NCBI GenBank assembly: GCA_963713505.1
Contig: CAVQMC010000011.1
Span: forward strand, 351,109-415,108
Direction of reading: 5' to 3'
Source: CAVQMC01 sp963713505
GTDB lineage: Bacteria > Bacteroidota > Ignavibacteria > Ignavibacteriales > Ignavibacteriaceae
Length of the DNA stretch: 64,000 bases
Under the pieces are notes generated by a model. It searched no databases. It saw only the letters and a program-made list of their open reading frames with translations, and was not told the DNA's origin. The translations under genes and the position numbers were made by a program. Positions 10,819-20,411 of the stretch are shown in pieces (within the stretch, counting starts at the first letter, position 1; each line of letters begins with the position of its first letter).

Positions 10819-11307
10819 ATGAAAGCTCAATATATTTATTCTATCCTTTTATTCTTCCCGGTTCTTGTTTTGCAAACAACAATTGTTCCTTTAATAGCTG
10901 TAAGAGGAATCGCTCCAGATTTAATTGTGATACTTTTAGTTTTTTATGCAATAAGCAATGGACAAATTTACGGAACTGTTTTGGGATTTGTTTATGGTTT
11001 TCTTTTTGATTTAATAACCGGTAGTTTACTAGGCAGCGCCATGTTATCTAAAACATTGAGTGGATTTATTGCGGGATATTTTTCAAATGAAAACAAAAAA
11101 GAAACATATTTAACTACTTATATGTTTTCATTAATTGTCCTTTTATGCGCTGTTGTCGATTCGGTGGTTTATTCATTTTTTTCAACTTCCGATTTAACTA
11201 GAAATATATTACTTTTATTTTTTGAACAGGGAATGCTGCCTGGTTTGTATACGGCGGTGGTAAGTATTTTAGTTACATTTTTTATACCTAAAAGGCAGAT
11301 GTTTTGA
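10819..11307 (+). CDS. mreD: Rod shape-determining membrane protein MreD
   Basis: A small polytopic inner-membrane protein of 162 aa with about five hydrophobic segments (for example ILLFFPVLVLQTTIVPLIAV and FSLIVLLCAVVDSVVY). MreD sequences diverge strongly, so the call rests on size, topology, the GFVYGFLFDLITGSLLG motif region and its place between mreC and mrdA. It overlaps the mrdA TTG start by four bases, indicating translational coupling. Confidence 0.88.
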   Translation: MKAQYIYSILLFFPVLVLQTTIVPLIAVRGIAPDLIVILLVFYAISNGQIYGTVLGFVYGFLFDLITGSLLGSAMLSKTLSGFIAGYFSNENKKETYLTTYMFSLIVLLCAVVDSVVYSFFSTSDLTRNILLLFFEQGMLPGLYTAVVSILVTFFIPKRQMF

Positions 11308-13121
11308 GAACAGAGAACTTTGCTTCTTTTCAAAGAAAATCAGTTGTTTATGGTATTTTAACAATATCATTTGCCATTCTTGTATTTCGGTTATTTCAAA
11401 TGCAGATAGTTGAGCAGAAAAGTTATAACACTAAGTCTGCAAATAACAGCATTAAATCTGTCGAACAAACTCCGCTTAGAGGTATTTTTTATGATAGGAA
11501 CGGTAAAGTACTTGTAAGCAACATACCTGCTTATACTTTAAGAATTACTCCTGCCAATTATGATAAAAAATTAAACAGAATTTTAGAAACTGTAATCGGA
11601 GAAGATTCAGGATATATAAATAAAATTCTTTATAATAATCGGATTTATTCCAAGTATGTTCCTGTTAGAATAAAACGTGGAATAGATTTTAAAGTTGTTT
11701 CCTGGCTTGAAGAAAATTCAGAGTATCTTCCCGGAGTTGATTATATAGTTGATATGCAGAGGGGTTATCCTGCAGGTGTTATGGGCTCTCACATGTTCGG
11801 CTATACAAAAGAAATATCTCCGCAATTATTAGAAAAAGATAAGGATTACTATAACCCCGGTGATTATATCGGTTATACTGGTTTGGAAAAAAACTATGAA
11901 AAACTTCTGCGGGGTGATAAAGGCTACGACTTTGTATTGGTCGATTCTAAACGAAAAGAGATTGGAAAATTTAATAACGGAATGAATGATGTTCCTTCTA
12001 TAAAAGGGAAAGATCTTGTTTTGTCAATTGATGCCGGTGTTCAAAAAGTTGCTGAGGATGCTATGAAAGGACTTAAAGGTGCTGTTGTTGCAATTGAACC
12101 GAAAACCGGCGAAGTGCTGGCTTTAGTAAGTGCACCGGAATATGATTTGAATGAATTCTCTTATGTGACATCAAAAGATTTTTTAACAAAATTATATAAT
12201 GATCCTGAAAAACCCATGTTCAACAGAGCCACAATGTCCTTAAAACCTCCGGGCTCAACATTTAAAATTTTGTCGGCTATAGCCGGCCTGGATATGGGTG
12301 TAATTACAACTAAAACCACATTTTACTGTGCAGGCGGATTTACTTACGGAAGATTTTTTAAGTGTCATGGAGTTCATGGTTCAATAAATGTCGTTCATGC
12401 AATTGAAAAATCATGCAATACTTATTTTTATAATTTGATATTTAAACTCGGCCTTGATAATTGGGCTGCTTATGCAAGAAGATTCGGCTTCGGTAAAGAT
12501 ACTGGAATTGATATTGGTGAAGAAAGTCCGGGAATTGTCCCTGATACAAAATATTATGAAAAATTATACGGACCTAAATGGCCGAGAAGCATTATGGCAA
12601 GTTTGGGAATTGGACAAGGAGAATTAAGTGTTACTCCAATTCAGCTTGCACAATACTGCGCATTAATAGCAAATGACGGCGTAACTTATACACCTCATGT
12701 TGTAAAAGGATATATCGACAGTAAAACAAATCATTTAGTTCCTTTTAAATTTAAAGAGATTAATACACACGTTAGTAAAAAAATATTTGACATTGTTAAA
12801 GAAGGAATGTTTCTGGTTGTTAATGGAGCGGGTACTGCAACCAATATTAAAATGAACGAAATTAAAATTGCAGGCAAAACCGGGACGGCTCAAAATCCTC
12901 ATGGAAAGGATCATTCGTTATTTATAGCTTTTGCTCCTTTTGATAATCCTCAGATTGCAATAGCAGTTATCGTAGAAAATGTAGGATTTGGTTCAACATA
13001 TGCAGCTCCAATTGCTCAAAAAATGATAAAAGAATATTTACTAAAAGAAAATAATGAATTACCGCAAAAATTAGTTAAGAATAAAGATAATAAAGAATTA
13101 AGAGCTTCACTTGAGAATTGA
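11304..13121 (+). CDS. mrdA: Penicillin-binding protein 2 (elongasome transpeptidase)
   Basis: Cross-links peptidoglycan during cell elongation. An N-terminal transmembrane helix (GILTISFAILVFRLFQ) is followed by the PBP dimerisation domain with LRGIFYDRNGKVL. The transpeptidase domain has all three active-site motifs: the SxxK serine in PPGSTFK (about residue 317), SCN in EKSCNTYFY, and KTGTAQNP (about residue 523). The length of 605 aa is usual. The start is TTG at 11304, overlapping mreD by four bases; the 3' end overlaps rodA by 11 bases. Confidence 0.95.
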   Translation: MRTENFASFQRKSVVYGILTISFAILVFRLFQMQIVEQKSYNTKSANNSIKSVEQTPLRGIFYDRNGKVLVSNIPAYTLRITPANYDKKLNRILETVIGEDSGYINKILYNNRIYSKYVPVRIKRGIDFKVVSWLEENSEYLPGVDYIVDMQRGYPAGVMGSHMFGYTKEISPQLLEKDKDYYNPGDYIGYTGLEKNYEKLLRGDKGYDFVLVDSKRKEIGKFNNGMNDVPSIKGKDLVLSIDAGVQKVAEDAMKGLKGAVVAIEPKTGEVLALVSAPEYDLNEFSYVTSKDFLTKLYNDPEKPMFNRATMSLKPPGSTFKILSAIAGLDMGVITTKTTFYCAGGFTYGRFFKCHGVHGSINVVHAIEKSCNTYFYNLIFKLGLDNWAAYARRFGFGKDTGIDIGEESPGIVPDTKYYEKLYGPKWPRSIMASLGIGQGELSVTPIQLAQYCALIANDGVTYTPHVVKGYIDSKTNHLVPFKFKEINTHVSKKIFDIVKEGMFLVVNGAGTATNIKMNEIKIAGKTGTAQNPHGKDHSLFIAFAPFDNPQIAIAVIVENVGFGSTYAAPIAQKMIKEYLLKENNELPQKLVKNKDNKELRASLEN

Positions 13122-14339
13122 TTACAAATTAGGCGATAAATTTGATTTTGGATTGTTTCTTTCTGCAGTTGCATTAATTTGCATAGGCTTGGCAGCAATT
13201 TACAGTGCAACATATAATAATCCTGCCGCTCATGGAAATTTTGAAAAACAATTAATTTGGGGTTTCATATCATTAATAATATTCTTTGTTATTTATTCCT
13301 TACCTACGAATACTTTTAAGATTGCTGCAATACCAGTTTACTTATTCTCACTTCTTTTATTGATTTTTGTTCTCGTTGCCGGCAGAAGAATTTCCGGTGC
13401 AAGAAGCTGGCTAGAGTTAGGGTCTGCGGGCTTTCAGCCTTCAGAATTTGCAAAACTCGGTACAATATTAATGCTTGCGTACTTTTTGAGTAAAACAAAT
13501 ACTAATATCGAAACTTTTAAAGATATAGTTTTGTCATTGTTTATAGGTTTACTTCCTGTTGCTTTAATTTTACTTGAACCCGATATGGGAACAGCTATAG
13601 TTTATTTAGTATTGATCCTTACTTTGATTTTCTGGAAAGGAATAAGTTTATTCGGATTATTTATTGTACTTTCTCCTGCATTTGTAGCCGTTTCTTCTTT
13701 GTTCGGAACTTTTTATTTTCTTGCTGCTGTAATTTTAGTTTTTGTTGCTTTAATCCTATTTAAAAAGATTTGATTTTCAGCGGCTCTATTTTTGCATTAA
13801 ATATCGGCGCTGGATTTTTTGCAGATTATGTTTACAGAGCTTTAAGCCCTCATCAGCAAAACAGAATTCAATCATTTATAAATCCAATGGCTGATCCATT
13901 AGGGGCTGGATATAATGCAATACAAGCTAAAGTTGCAATTGGTTCGGGTGGTTTGTTGGGTAAAGGATTTTTAGAAGGGAACCAAACACAGCTTCAATAT
14001 ATACCCGAACAATGGACAGATTTTATTTATTGTGTTATTGGAGAAGAATTCGGATTTATAGGAAGTGTAATCACTCTTGCAATCTTTCTTTATCTTTTTA
14101 TGAGAATTTTAAAAATTGCTTCTACTGCAAAAGATGAATTTCTTAGCCTTACTGTTATGGGAATTTTTTCTGTTTTCTTTGTTCACTTATTAATTAACAT
14201 TGGTATGGTGATAGGAATTATGCCAGTAATCGGAATTCCTTTACCATTTGTTAGTTACGGCGGAAGTTCGCTGCTTGCTAATATGATTATGCTAGGAATA
14301 GTAGCAAACATTTATCGCACAAGAAAAGAATATACTTAA
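13111..14339 (+). CDS. rodA: Peptidoglycan glycosyltransferase RodA, one frameshift
   Basis: A SEDS-family polymerase, the partner of PBP2. About ten transmembrane helices are visible. Family motifs include GARSWLELGSAGFQPSEFAKL, LLEPDMGTAIV in the first half, and GSGGLLGKGFLEGNQ and PLPFVSYGGSSLLANM in the second half. The frame breaks at the A5 run at 13762-13766: adding one A gives FKKDLIFSGSIFALNIG, continuous with the family. This is one of only two places in the window where a base seems missing rather than extra. A programmed -1 shift is possible but the heptamer there is not canonical. The start is TTG at 13111. Confidence 0.92.
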
Positions 14340-14354
14340 TAGGAGATATACTTA

Positions 14355-14897
14355 TTGATTCTTTCCGATAAAAAAATTTTAGAAGAAATTGAAAAAGGCA
14401 ATATTGTTATTGATCCTTTTAAAAGAGATAATCTTGGAACAAATAGTTATGATGTTCATTTAGGAAAATGGCTGGCGGTTTATGAAAATGATATTCTCGA
14501 TGCAAAAGCTCATAACAAAATTAAAAAATTCGAAATTCCGGACGAAGGTTTTATTCTTCTACCTTCAAAATTATATTTGGGTGTTACTAAGGAATATACA
14601 GAAACAAGGAATTATGTCCCTTTTGTTGAAGGAAAATCTTCAATTGGAAGATTGGGAATTGATATTCATTCAACTGCCGGGAAAGGTGACGCCGGTTTTT
14701 GTAATACCTGGACATTGGAGATTTCTGTAAAACAACCTGTAAGAATATACAAAGATATGCCCATCGGTCAGATTATTTATTTCCAAATGTTGGGTGATGT
14801 TGAAATTCCTTATAATTTAAAAAAGAATGCAAAATATAATGAACGTTCGGAGTTTCCGGTTGAATCAATGATGTATAAAAATTTTAAAGGTAAATGA
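14355..14897 (+). CDS. dcd: dCTP deaminase
   Basis: Deaminates dCTP to dUTP for dTTP synthesis. The trimeric dUTPase-like fold is recognisable from LGTNSYDVHLG at the N-terminus, VEGKSSIGRLGIDIHSTAG in the centre and GDAGFCNTWTLEI with the catalytic glutamate. The length of 180 aa fits the family. I cannot tell from motifs alone whether it is mono- or bifunctional. The start is TTG, with aggagat upstream. It overlaps pyrF by four bases (ATGA). Confidence 0.92.
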   Translation: MILSDKKILEEIEKGNIVIDPFKRDNLGTNSYDVHLGKWLAVYENDILDAKAHNKIKKFEIPDEGFILLPSKLYLGVTKEYTETRNYVPFVEGKSSIGRLGIDIHSTAGKGDAGFCNTWTLEISVKQPVRIYKDMPIGQIIYFQMLGDVEIPYNLKKNAKYNERSEFPVESMMYKNFKGK

Positions 14898-15709
14898 AAA
14901 CTGCTTCTGAAAAATTAATTTTAAAAAATAATGAATTCAAATTTATTTGCGTAGGTTTGGATACTGATATAAATAAAATTCCTGCTCATATTAAAAATTA
15001 TAAAAATCCTATCCTTGAATTTAACAAGCAAATAATAGAATCTACAAAAGATATAACAGCAGCATATAAAATAAATTTTGCTTTTTATGAAAAGGATGGG
15101 AAAAGTGGTTTCGAAAATTTAGAAAAAACATTCTCTTTAATTCCGGATGATATTCTAGTAATAGCTGATGCTAAAAGGGGAGATATAGGTAATACTTCAA
15201 AAATGTATGCTCAATCTGTTTTCGAATATTTCAAATGCGATGCTATAACCGTCAACCCATATATGGGCACGGATTCAATAATGCCTTTTTTAGAATATGC
15301 AGAAAAATTAATTTTTATTTTAGCTTTAACTTCAAACCCCGGAAGCGGAGATTTTGAAAAGCTTGAACTAAAAGATGGCTCATTCTTGTTCCAATCAATT
15401 ATAAGAAAAGTAAATGATTGGAATAAAAACAAAAATTGCGGATTGGTATTTGGAGCTACAAAAGCTGAAGATTTGATTTCTAATTTAAATATAATAAATG
15501 AATTACCTGTCCTGCTGCCTGGAGTTGGTGCACAAGGCGGCAGTTTGGAAGATGTTGTAAACGCATTCAAAAACTTTAATAGAAAAAATTATTTAGTTAA
15601 TGTTAGCAGAGGAATAATATATAAATCAAACAATAAAGATTTTGATTTTGAAGCAAGAAATGAATTAATAAGATTAAATGATGTTGCAAAATCAATTATT
15701 GATAGATGA
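14894..15709 (+). CDS. pyrF: Orotidine 5'-phosphate decarboxylase, type 2
   Basis: The last step of UMP synthesis. The type 2 subfamily is shown by the length (271 aa), the early CVGLDTD motif, the catalytic DAKRGDIGNT (about residues 94-103), NPYMG and the C-terminal LLPGVGAQGG with VNVSRGI. It is the last gene of the purN operon and overlaps dcd by four bases. A 308-base gap with no clear terminator follows. Confidence 0.95.
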   Translation: MKTASEKLILKNNEFKFICVGLDTDINKIPAHIKNYKNPILEFNKQIIESTKDITAAYKINFAFYEKDGKSGFENLEKTFSLIPDDILVIADAKRGDIGNTSKMYAQSVFEYFKCDAITVNPYMGTDSIMPFLEYAEKLIFILALTSNPGSGDFEKLELKDGSFLFQSIIRKVNDWNKNKNCGLVFGATKAEDLISNLNIINELPVLLPGVGAQGGSLEDVVNAFKNFNRKNYLVNVSRGIIYKSNNKDFDFEARNELIRLNDVAKSIIDR

Positions 15710-16017
15710 AACAATTAAGCCGGAATTTTATTCTTGTTTCATTTCTTGTTAAGTTATTAACACTTAATCATTATATTTAAGTAGCCGGGAACTAAATTAA
15801 AATTTAGTTTTCGAGATTAAAAAATAATTTGCGATACCTATTATGAACTGTCTATCTGGGGAATCTGGAACTACACACCGGTTTAAATGCACAACTGTAT
15901 ATTTATTACAAAATAAAATTCAATCAAAAATTTTTTCAAAATTATTAATTCAGTCATTATTGGTGACTTTTAACCTGTACTGCCTGCAGCATGCAGATAA
16001 TCATCAATGGTTAAGGG
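15710..16017. other. 308-base gap between pyrF and the DUF2851 gene
   Basis: No convincing gene is seen. A perfect 9-base inverted repeat (aactaaatt / aatttagtt, 2-base loop) sits near 15790-15810, directly after agccggg, and a short palindrome ctgcagcatgcag lies near 15985. A 60-codon open frame from 15843 has no family resemblance and I treat it as chance. The base composition is slightly richer in GC than other gaps, so an RNA or long leader for the next gene is possible, but I could not match it to a known class. Confidence 0.35.
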
Positions 16018-17511
16018 ATGGGTAAAATGATGGAAAAGCAGCAAAAAGTTCATGAAAAATTTTTATATGAAATTTGGAAAGCTCAAAACTTTGAAAAAAA
16101 TCTTATTACTGCCGATGGACAAAAAATTGAAATAGTTGATGTCGGAATTGAGAATAAAGAATTAGGCGGTCCGGATTTTCTGAATGCCAGAATTAAAATC
16201 GGCAATATAACTTATAATGGTGATGTTGAAATCGACAGCTATCATTCTGATTGGAAGGCACATGGACACTATCTTAATAAAAAATATAACAGTGTAATAT
16301 TGCACGCTACTTTAAATAATGAAACAAGACAACATTATGTGTTTACACAAGAAGGCAGAAAAGTACAATCAATTTCATTAGATACTTTTATTAAAAAGGA
16401 CATAAAATCAAATATTCAGAAAGCGATTCTTAGTGAAAGAAAAAATAGAATTAATAGAATGCCTTGCAGTGAAGTGAATATTTTGGTGAATGAAAAAGAA
16501 AAACTTGATTTTTTAACATCACTTGGTGTCGAAAGATTTAAAAGTAAAAGTAACAAGATGCTTGAACGGTTGAAAGAAATAACATATCTAAATGAATTAA
16601 ATTTAAAGGAACCTGTTGTTAGGTATGATCTTGACGAAAAATTTTATAACAGGAAATTTTCACATCTGGATTTTAATAAACCGGAACTCTGGTATCAATT
16701 ATTTTTCGAGACTACGTTTGAGGCACTCGGTTATTCTAAAAATAAAGAGATTATGCATAAACTTGCAGAATCAATTGGAATTAAAATCATTTTGGAATTA
16801 GGTAGTAAAGAAAATTATATTAGTTATATCGAAGCCCTGCTTTTTAATGTAAGCGGGTTATTGCCTGAAACTCAAAATTTTCCGGATAATGAAACTGCTG
16901 AATATGTGAGAAACTTAGTTGAAAAATGGAGTGAGATTAAAAGCACTTACGATGGAAAAACTTTCTCAAACACTCAATGGCATTTTTTTAAATTAAGACC
17001 ACAAAATTTCCCAACAATTAGAATAGCCGGCGGAACCAGGTTGTTAAACAGATTATTAAAAGAAAATATGTTTGCAAAAATGATCGAATTATTTGAAACT
17101 CCAAACAATTATAAAAAGCTTACTAATTCTTTGCGCAATTTTATAATTATTAGAGGTGAGGGTTTTTGGCACAATCATTATGTATTCGATCAGCCTTCCA
17201 AAATAGAAATTAAGTATTTTATTGGATTATCAAGAGCAGACGAAATAATTATTAATGTGCTGCTTCCGATTCTGTCAATTTATTTTGAAATTTTCGGGAA
17301 AAATGAAGCTGCCGCTAAAGTGTTGAAATTATATTTGAATTATTTCCAAAAAAGTGAAAATCATCTTGTCGATGAAGTGGCAACAACTTTAGCATTAGAA
17401 AATGCGTGGAAAAGAAGCGTACTTTATCAAGGAATGATTGAGTTGTTCAGGAATTACTGTTCCAAGGAAAAATGCCGTGAGTGCGCAATAGGGTCAAAAA
17501 TATTTAATTAA
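16018..17511 (+). CDS. DUF2851 family protein
   Basis: A soluble protein of 497 aa matching DUF2851, a family seen mainly in Bacteroidota and relatives. Conserved parts are FLYEIWKAQ at the start, GPDFLNARIKIG, WHGDVEI-like YNGDVEIDSYHSDW near residues 64-77, and four clustered cysteines at the extreme C-terminus (NYCSKEKCRECAIG). The function is not established; the C-terminal cysteines could bind a metal. The ATG at 16027 or 16030 may be the true start instead of 16018. It overlaps the convergent nuclease-like gene by four bases. Confidence 0.8.
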   Translation: MGKMMEKQQKVHEKFLYEIWKAQNFEKNLITADGQKIEIVDVGIENKELGGPDFLNARIKIGNITYNGDVEIDSYHSDWKAHGHYLNKKYNSVILHATLNNETRQHYVFTQEGRKVQSISLDTFIKKDIKSNIQKAILSERKNRINRMPCSEVNILVNEKEKLDFLTSLGVERFKSKSNKMLERLKEITYLNELNLKEPVVRYDLDEKFYNRKFSHLDFNKPELWYQLFFETTFEALGYSKNKEIMHKLAESIGIKIILELGSKENYISYIEALLFNVSGLLPETQNFPDNETAEYVRNLVEKWSEIKSTYDGKTFSNTQWHFFKLRPQNFPTIRIAGGTRLLNRLLKENMFAKMIELFETPNNYKKLTNSLRNFIIIRGEGFWHNHYVFDQPSKIEIKYFIGLSRADEIIINVLLPILSIYFEIFGKNEAAAKVLKLYLNYFQKSENHLVDEVATTLALENAWKRSVLYQGMIELFRNYCSKEKCRECAIGSKIFN

Positions 17512-18101
17512 TTATTACTGGTTAATCTTTGAATATCATCTCTAAGTTTTGCTGCTCTTTCATATTCTTCAGCTTCAATTGCCTCACGAAGTTTATTTTG
17601 TAATGCAGCTATTTTTGCTTCTTTTGTTTTAGGTTTTGATTCGTTCGTTTCATTCGCTTCTTCATTTAATGCCTCTTCTTTTTCCCCTTCTTCCGATGGT
17701 GTAAAAGCTGCAGCTTCCATAACAATTTCCGAAACATAAATAGGTGCTTGTGCTCTTACAGCCAATGCAATTGCATCGCTCGGCCTGGCATCTATTTCAT
17801 TTGTCAGGCTCGAGACTTCCAAAATTATTTTTGCATAGAAAGTATTTTCTCTTAATTCATCGATAAGTACTTCCATGACCAATGCACCTAAATTATCAGT
17901 AATTTGTTTCATCAAATCATGAGTCAAAGGCCTTGGCGGTTTAATTCCCTCTATTTCCAAAGCAATTGCTTGAGCTTCAAATGCCCCGATAATAATTGGT
18001 AATCTTCTGCTCCCATTAATTTCTTTTAAAAGAATTGCATATGCTCCGCCTGTGGACGGGCTGGAAGATAAACCTAATATTTCACATTGTACTTTTTGCA
18101 A
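17508..18101 (-). CDS. Bifunctional nuclease (BFN/DUF151) family protein with UVR motif
   Basis: 197 aa in two parts. Residues 1-130 match the BFN domain (LPIIIGAFEAQAIALEIEG, LTHDLM, DARPSDAIALAVRAQAPIYV). After an acidic linker, residues 160-195 form a UVR motif (KLREAIEAEEYERAAKLRD) like those in UvrB, UvrC and McsA. BFN proteins have reported nuclease activity in some organisms; the role of this fused form is not known. It lies 17 bases downstream of etfA on the same strand and is probably in the etfBA operon. Confidence 0.88.
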   Translation of the reverse strand: MQKVQCEILGLSSSPSTGGAYAILLKEINGSRRLPIIIGAFEAQAIALEIEGIKPPRPLTHDLMKQITDNLGALVMEVLIDELRENTFYAKIILEVSSLTNEIDARPSDAIALAVRAQAPIYVSEIVMEAAAFTPSEEGEKEEALNEEANETNESKPKTKEAKIAALQNKLREAIEAEEYERAAKLRDDIQRLTSNN

Positions 18102-18118
18102 AAATCAGCTCCAAATCG

Positions 18119-19087
18119 TTAAGATTTTATCTTTTTAATTTCTTCGGTTAAAACCGGTAAAACTTCAAATACATCTCCGGCAATTCCATAATCAGCAATA
18201 GTAAATATAGGTGCATCTTTATCTTTATTTATAGCAACAATATATTTAGAAGAAGACATACCTGCAAGATGCTGAATAGCGCCTGAAATTCCACATGCAA
18301 CGTATAGACTTGGTGAAACAGTTTTCCCTGTTTGACCAACCTGTTCGCGGTGAGGTCTCCATCCCGCATCAACGACAGCTCTTGAAGCACCTACAGCTGC
18401 ACCTAAAACATCTGCTAATTCTTCAACCAATTTAAAATTTTCTGCAGCTTTTAAACCTCTTCCGCCTGAAACTATTATATCAGCTTCGGCAACATCGAGT
18501 TTTCCTTCCGATTTTTTAATTTCAACTACTCTGGTCTTTAAATTTGGTGAACTTACTTCCTTAGTTTCTATTTCGGGATTACCGGCTTCGGAAGGTTCAG
18601 CTTTAAATACATTCGGCCTAATTGTTATAACTTTTTTCTGACAATTTTCTTTAACATCCAGTAAAGCTTTCCCGGCATAAATTGGACGTGTAGCGATTAA
18701 ATCACCAGATTCAACTTTTAATTCTGTACAGTCAATTAAACAGCCTGCATTTAATTTAGCAGCTATTCTTGGCGCTAAATCTCTTCCCAGTGCAGTATTT
18801 GCAAAAATTAAATAATCTGCATCTGTACTTTTTGCATAATCTAAAACAATATCTTTATAAGCTGATGGTGAATAATTTGTAAGATCGGGATTTTTAAAAT
18901 GCACAATTTTATTTATTCCGTATTTAGAAATTTCATTTAAATTTTCAACTTCGTTTCCAATAACAACGGCTTCGCATTCATAATTTAGATCTTTTGCTAA
19001 TTTAGCTGCTGTGCTGACTGCCTCGTATGAAGCTTTTTTTAATTTGTTTTCTCTTTGTTCTAATATTGCTAAAATTTTGTTTGCCAT
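18119..19087 (-). CDS. etfA: Electron transfer flavoprotein alpha subunit
   Basis: The FAD-binding half of ETF, which passes electrons from acyl-CoA and other dehydrogenases to the quinone pool. The N-terminal ETF domain (residues 1-185) is followed by the C-terminal FAD domain with SGGRGLKAAENF, GAAVGASRAVVDAGW, QVGQTGKTVSPSLYVACG and GISGAIQHLAGM. The length of 322 aa is normal. It follows etfB with a 9-base gap. This is the standard EtfAB type; I see no feature that marks it as electron-bifurcating. Confidence 0.95.
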   Translation of the reverse strand: MANKILAILEQRENKLKKASYEAVSTAAKLAKDLNYECEAVVIGNEVENLNEISKYGINKIVHFKNPDLTNYSPSAYKDIVLDYAKSTDADYLIFANTALGRDLAPRIAAKLNAGCLIDCTELKVESGDLIATRPIYAGKALLDVKENCQKKVITIRPNVFKAEPSEAGNPEIETKEVSSPNLKTRVVEIKKSEGKLDVAEADIIVSGGRGLKAAENFKLVEELADVLGAAVGASRAVVDAGWRPHREQVGQTGKTVSPSLYVACGISGAIQHLAGMSSSKYIVAINKDKDAPIFTIADYGIAGDVFEVLPVLTEEIKKIKS

Positions 19088-19096
19088 TTAAAACCT

Positions 19097-19849
19097 CTAG
19101 ATTACTTTTGCTTCTTCTCTTAAAAGTTTAACTAATTCCGGTACTGCGGAAGCATCTGTTCCGAGTATCCGTCCGGGTTGTTTAGGAGCCGGTTTATGCA
19201 TTTTGAGAACTTCGGTAAAATTCTCTGCAGTTACCGCCGGTTTTTCTTCGATTGTTTTTTTCTTTGCTGCCATTATACCTTTAAGCGAAGCATAACGCGG
19301 TTCATTTAATCCTTTTTGAGCAGTGATTACAACAGGTAGTTCTGTTTCGACAACTTCTCTGCCGCCTTCAATTTCTCTCTCTGCCGTAACTTTATTTCCT
19401 TCTAATTTCAAATCAACAACAACAGTAACGCAGCTATAATCAAGTAATTCTGCAGTAATTTGTCCGACAATAGAATTATCATAATCCACAGATTGTTTTC
19501 CGCAGAAGACTATTTCGCAATTCTGCGCTTTAATTTCTTCTGCCAAAGCTTTTGCAACACTAAACGAATCTCTGGGATTATCATCTTTTAATAAAACTGC
19601 TTTGTCTGCTCCCATAGCAAGAGCTTTTTTTATGGTTTCCTTATTATTATCGTTTCCAACACTAATTACAACAACTTCGCTGTCGCCGCCGATTTTTTCT
19701 TTAGTCTTTAAAGCTTCTTCAACTGCAAATTCATCATAAGGATTTATTATGAATGTAACACCGTTAGGATCGATAGTTTTTCCGTCTGAACCGACATTAA
19801 CTTTGGTAGCAGTGTCCGGAACATGACTGACACATACTGCTATTTTCAT
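19097..19849 (-). CDS. etfB: Electron transfer flavoprotein beta subunit
   Basis: The AMP-binding partner of EtfA. The N-terminus MKIAVCVSHVPDTATKV, the INPYDEFAVEEAL motif near residue 36 and FCGKQSVDYDNSIVGQITAELL near residue 115 identify the family. The length of 250 aa is standard. A clear SD (tggagg) precedes the ATG. On the same strand, a TATAAT-like hexamer at 19900-19905 is the best -10 candidate, but no good -35 is seen. Confidence 0.95.
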   Translation of the reverse strand: MKIAVCVSHVPDTATKVNVGSDGKTIDPNGVTFIINPYDEFAVEEALKTKEKIGGDSEVVVISVGNDNNKETIKKALAMGADKAVLLKDDNPRDSFSVAKALAEEIKAQNCEIVFCGKQSVDYDNSIVGQITAELLDYSCVTVVVDLKLEGNKVTAEREIEGGREVVETELPVVITAQKGLNEPRYASLKGIMAAKKKTIEEKPAVTAENFTEVLKMHKPAPKQPGRILGTDASAVPELVKLLREEAKVI

Positions 19850-19998
19850 TGAACCTCCATTAAATTCTTTATTTTCTTAAAAAAATATAAACATACCCTA
19901 TTATAAAATCAAACAGGGTAATCCTACTGTGAATCATGTCATTATAAATAATGCATATTTCTCTTTAATTTTTTCTATCATTTTCATAAGTTTTAACT

Positions 19999-20289
19999 AT
20001 GGAAAAGGAACTTCAACATAAACCTGAAATAGATATATTAGAAGACGAAGAAACTTCTATTGGATTAGTAAGCAAAGTGATATTATATAATGATGATTGG
20101 CATACATTTGAAGAAGTTATTATTCAATTAATCAAAGCAATTAGCTGTACTTTTGAACAAGCTAGAAGTTTTGCATTTGAAGTTCATGTTAAAGGAAAGT
20201 CGATTGTTTTTAACGGACCGATGAACGATTGTATAAAGGTTTCTTCGGTTTTAGAAGAAATTGCACTGAACACTCAAATTGTTACTTAA
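19999..20289 (+). CDS. clpS: ATP-dependent Clp protease adaptor ClpS
   Basis: A 96-aa protein matching ClpS, which delivers N-degron substrates to ClpAP. The substrate-pocket motif LYNDDWHTFEEVI holds the paired aspartates, and the pocket histidine is in FEVHVKGKSIVFNG. The core begins about 25 residues in, after an acidic flexible tail. No clpA lies beside it. The divergent gap to etfB is 149 bases. The gap to typA is 122 bases, so it may be monocistronic. Confidence 0.88.
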   Translation: MEKELQHKPEIDILEDEETSIGLVSKVILYNDDWHTFEEVIIQLIKAISCTFEQARSFAFEVHVKGKSIVFNGPMNDCIKVSSVLEEIALNTQIVT

Positions 20290-20411
20290 TTTCTTTTTAT
20301 TTGAGCCAATCTAATTAAACTAATTACATCACGTACATTTCTTTATTCATTGTAAATACTGCTTCAATTAAATATATTTATTGTCTTTATAAAAATTTAC
20401 AAGGAACCGAA

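Noticed and set aside
13755..13775. Programmed -1 frameshift in rodA
   Set aside because: The site is T-AAA-AAG rather than the canonical A-AAA-AAG, and many other conserved genes here carry similar single-base breaks, so an assembly error is simpler.
15781..15900. c-di-GMP or other riboswitch near the agccggg motif, and a similar look at 30500-30530
   Set aside because: Some CGCAAA and CCCGGC elements recall the GEMM class on one strand, but the core order and spacing do not match, so I do not call a riboswitch.
15843..16025. 60-codon open frame before the DUF2851 gene
   Set aside because: No signal, domain or SD supports it, and it overlaps the likely DUF2851 start region.
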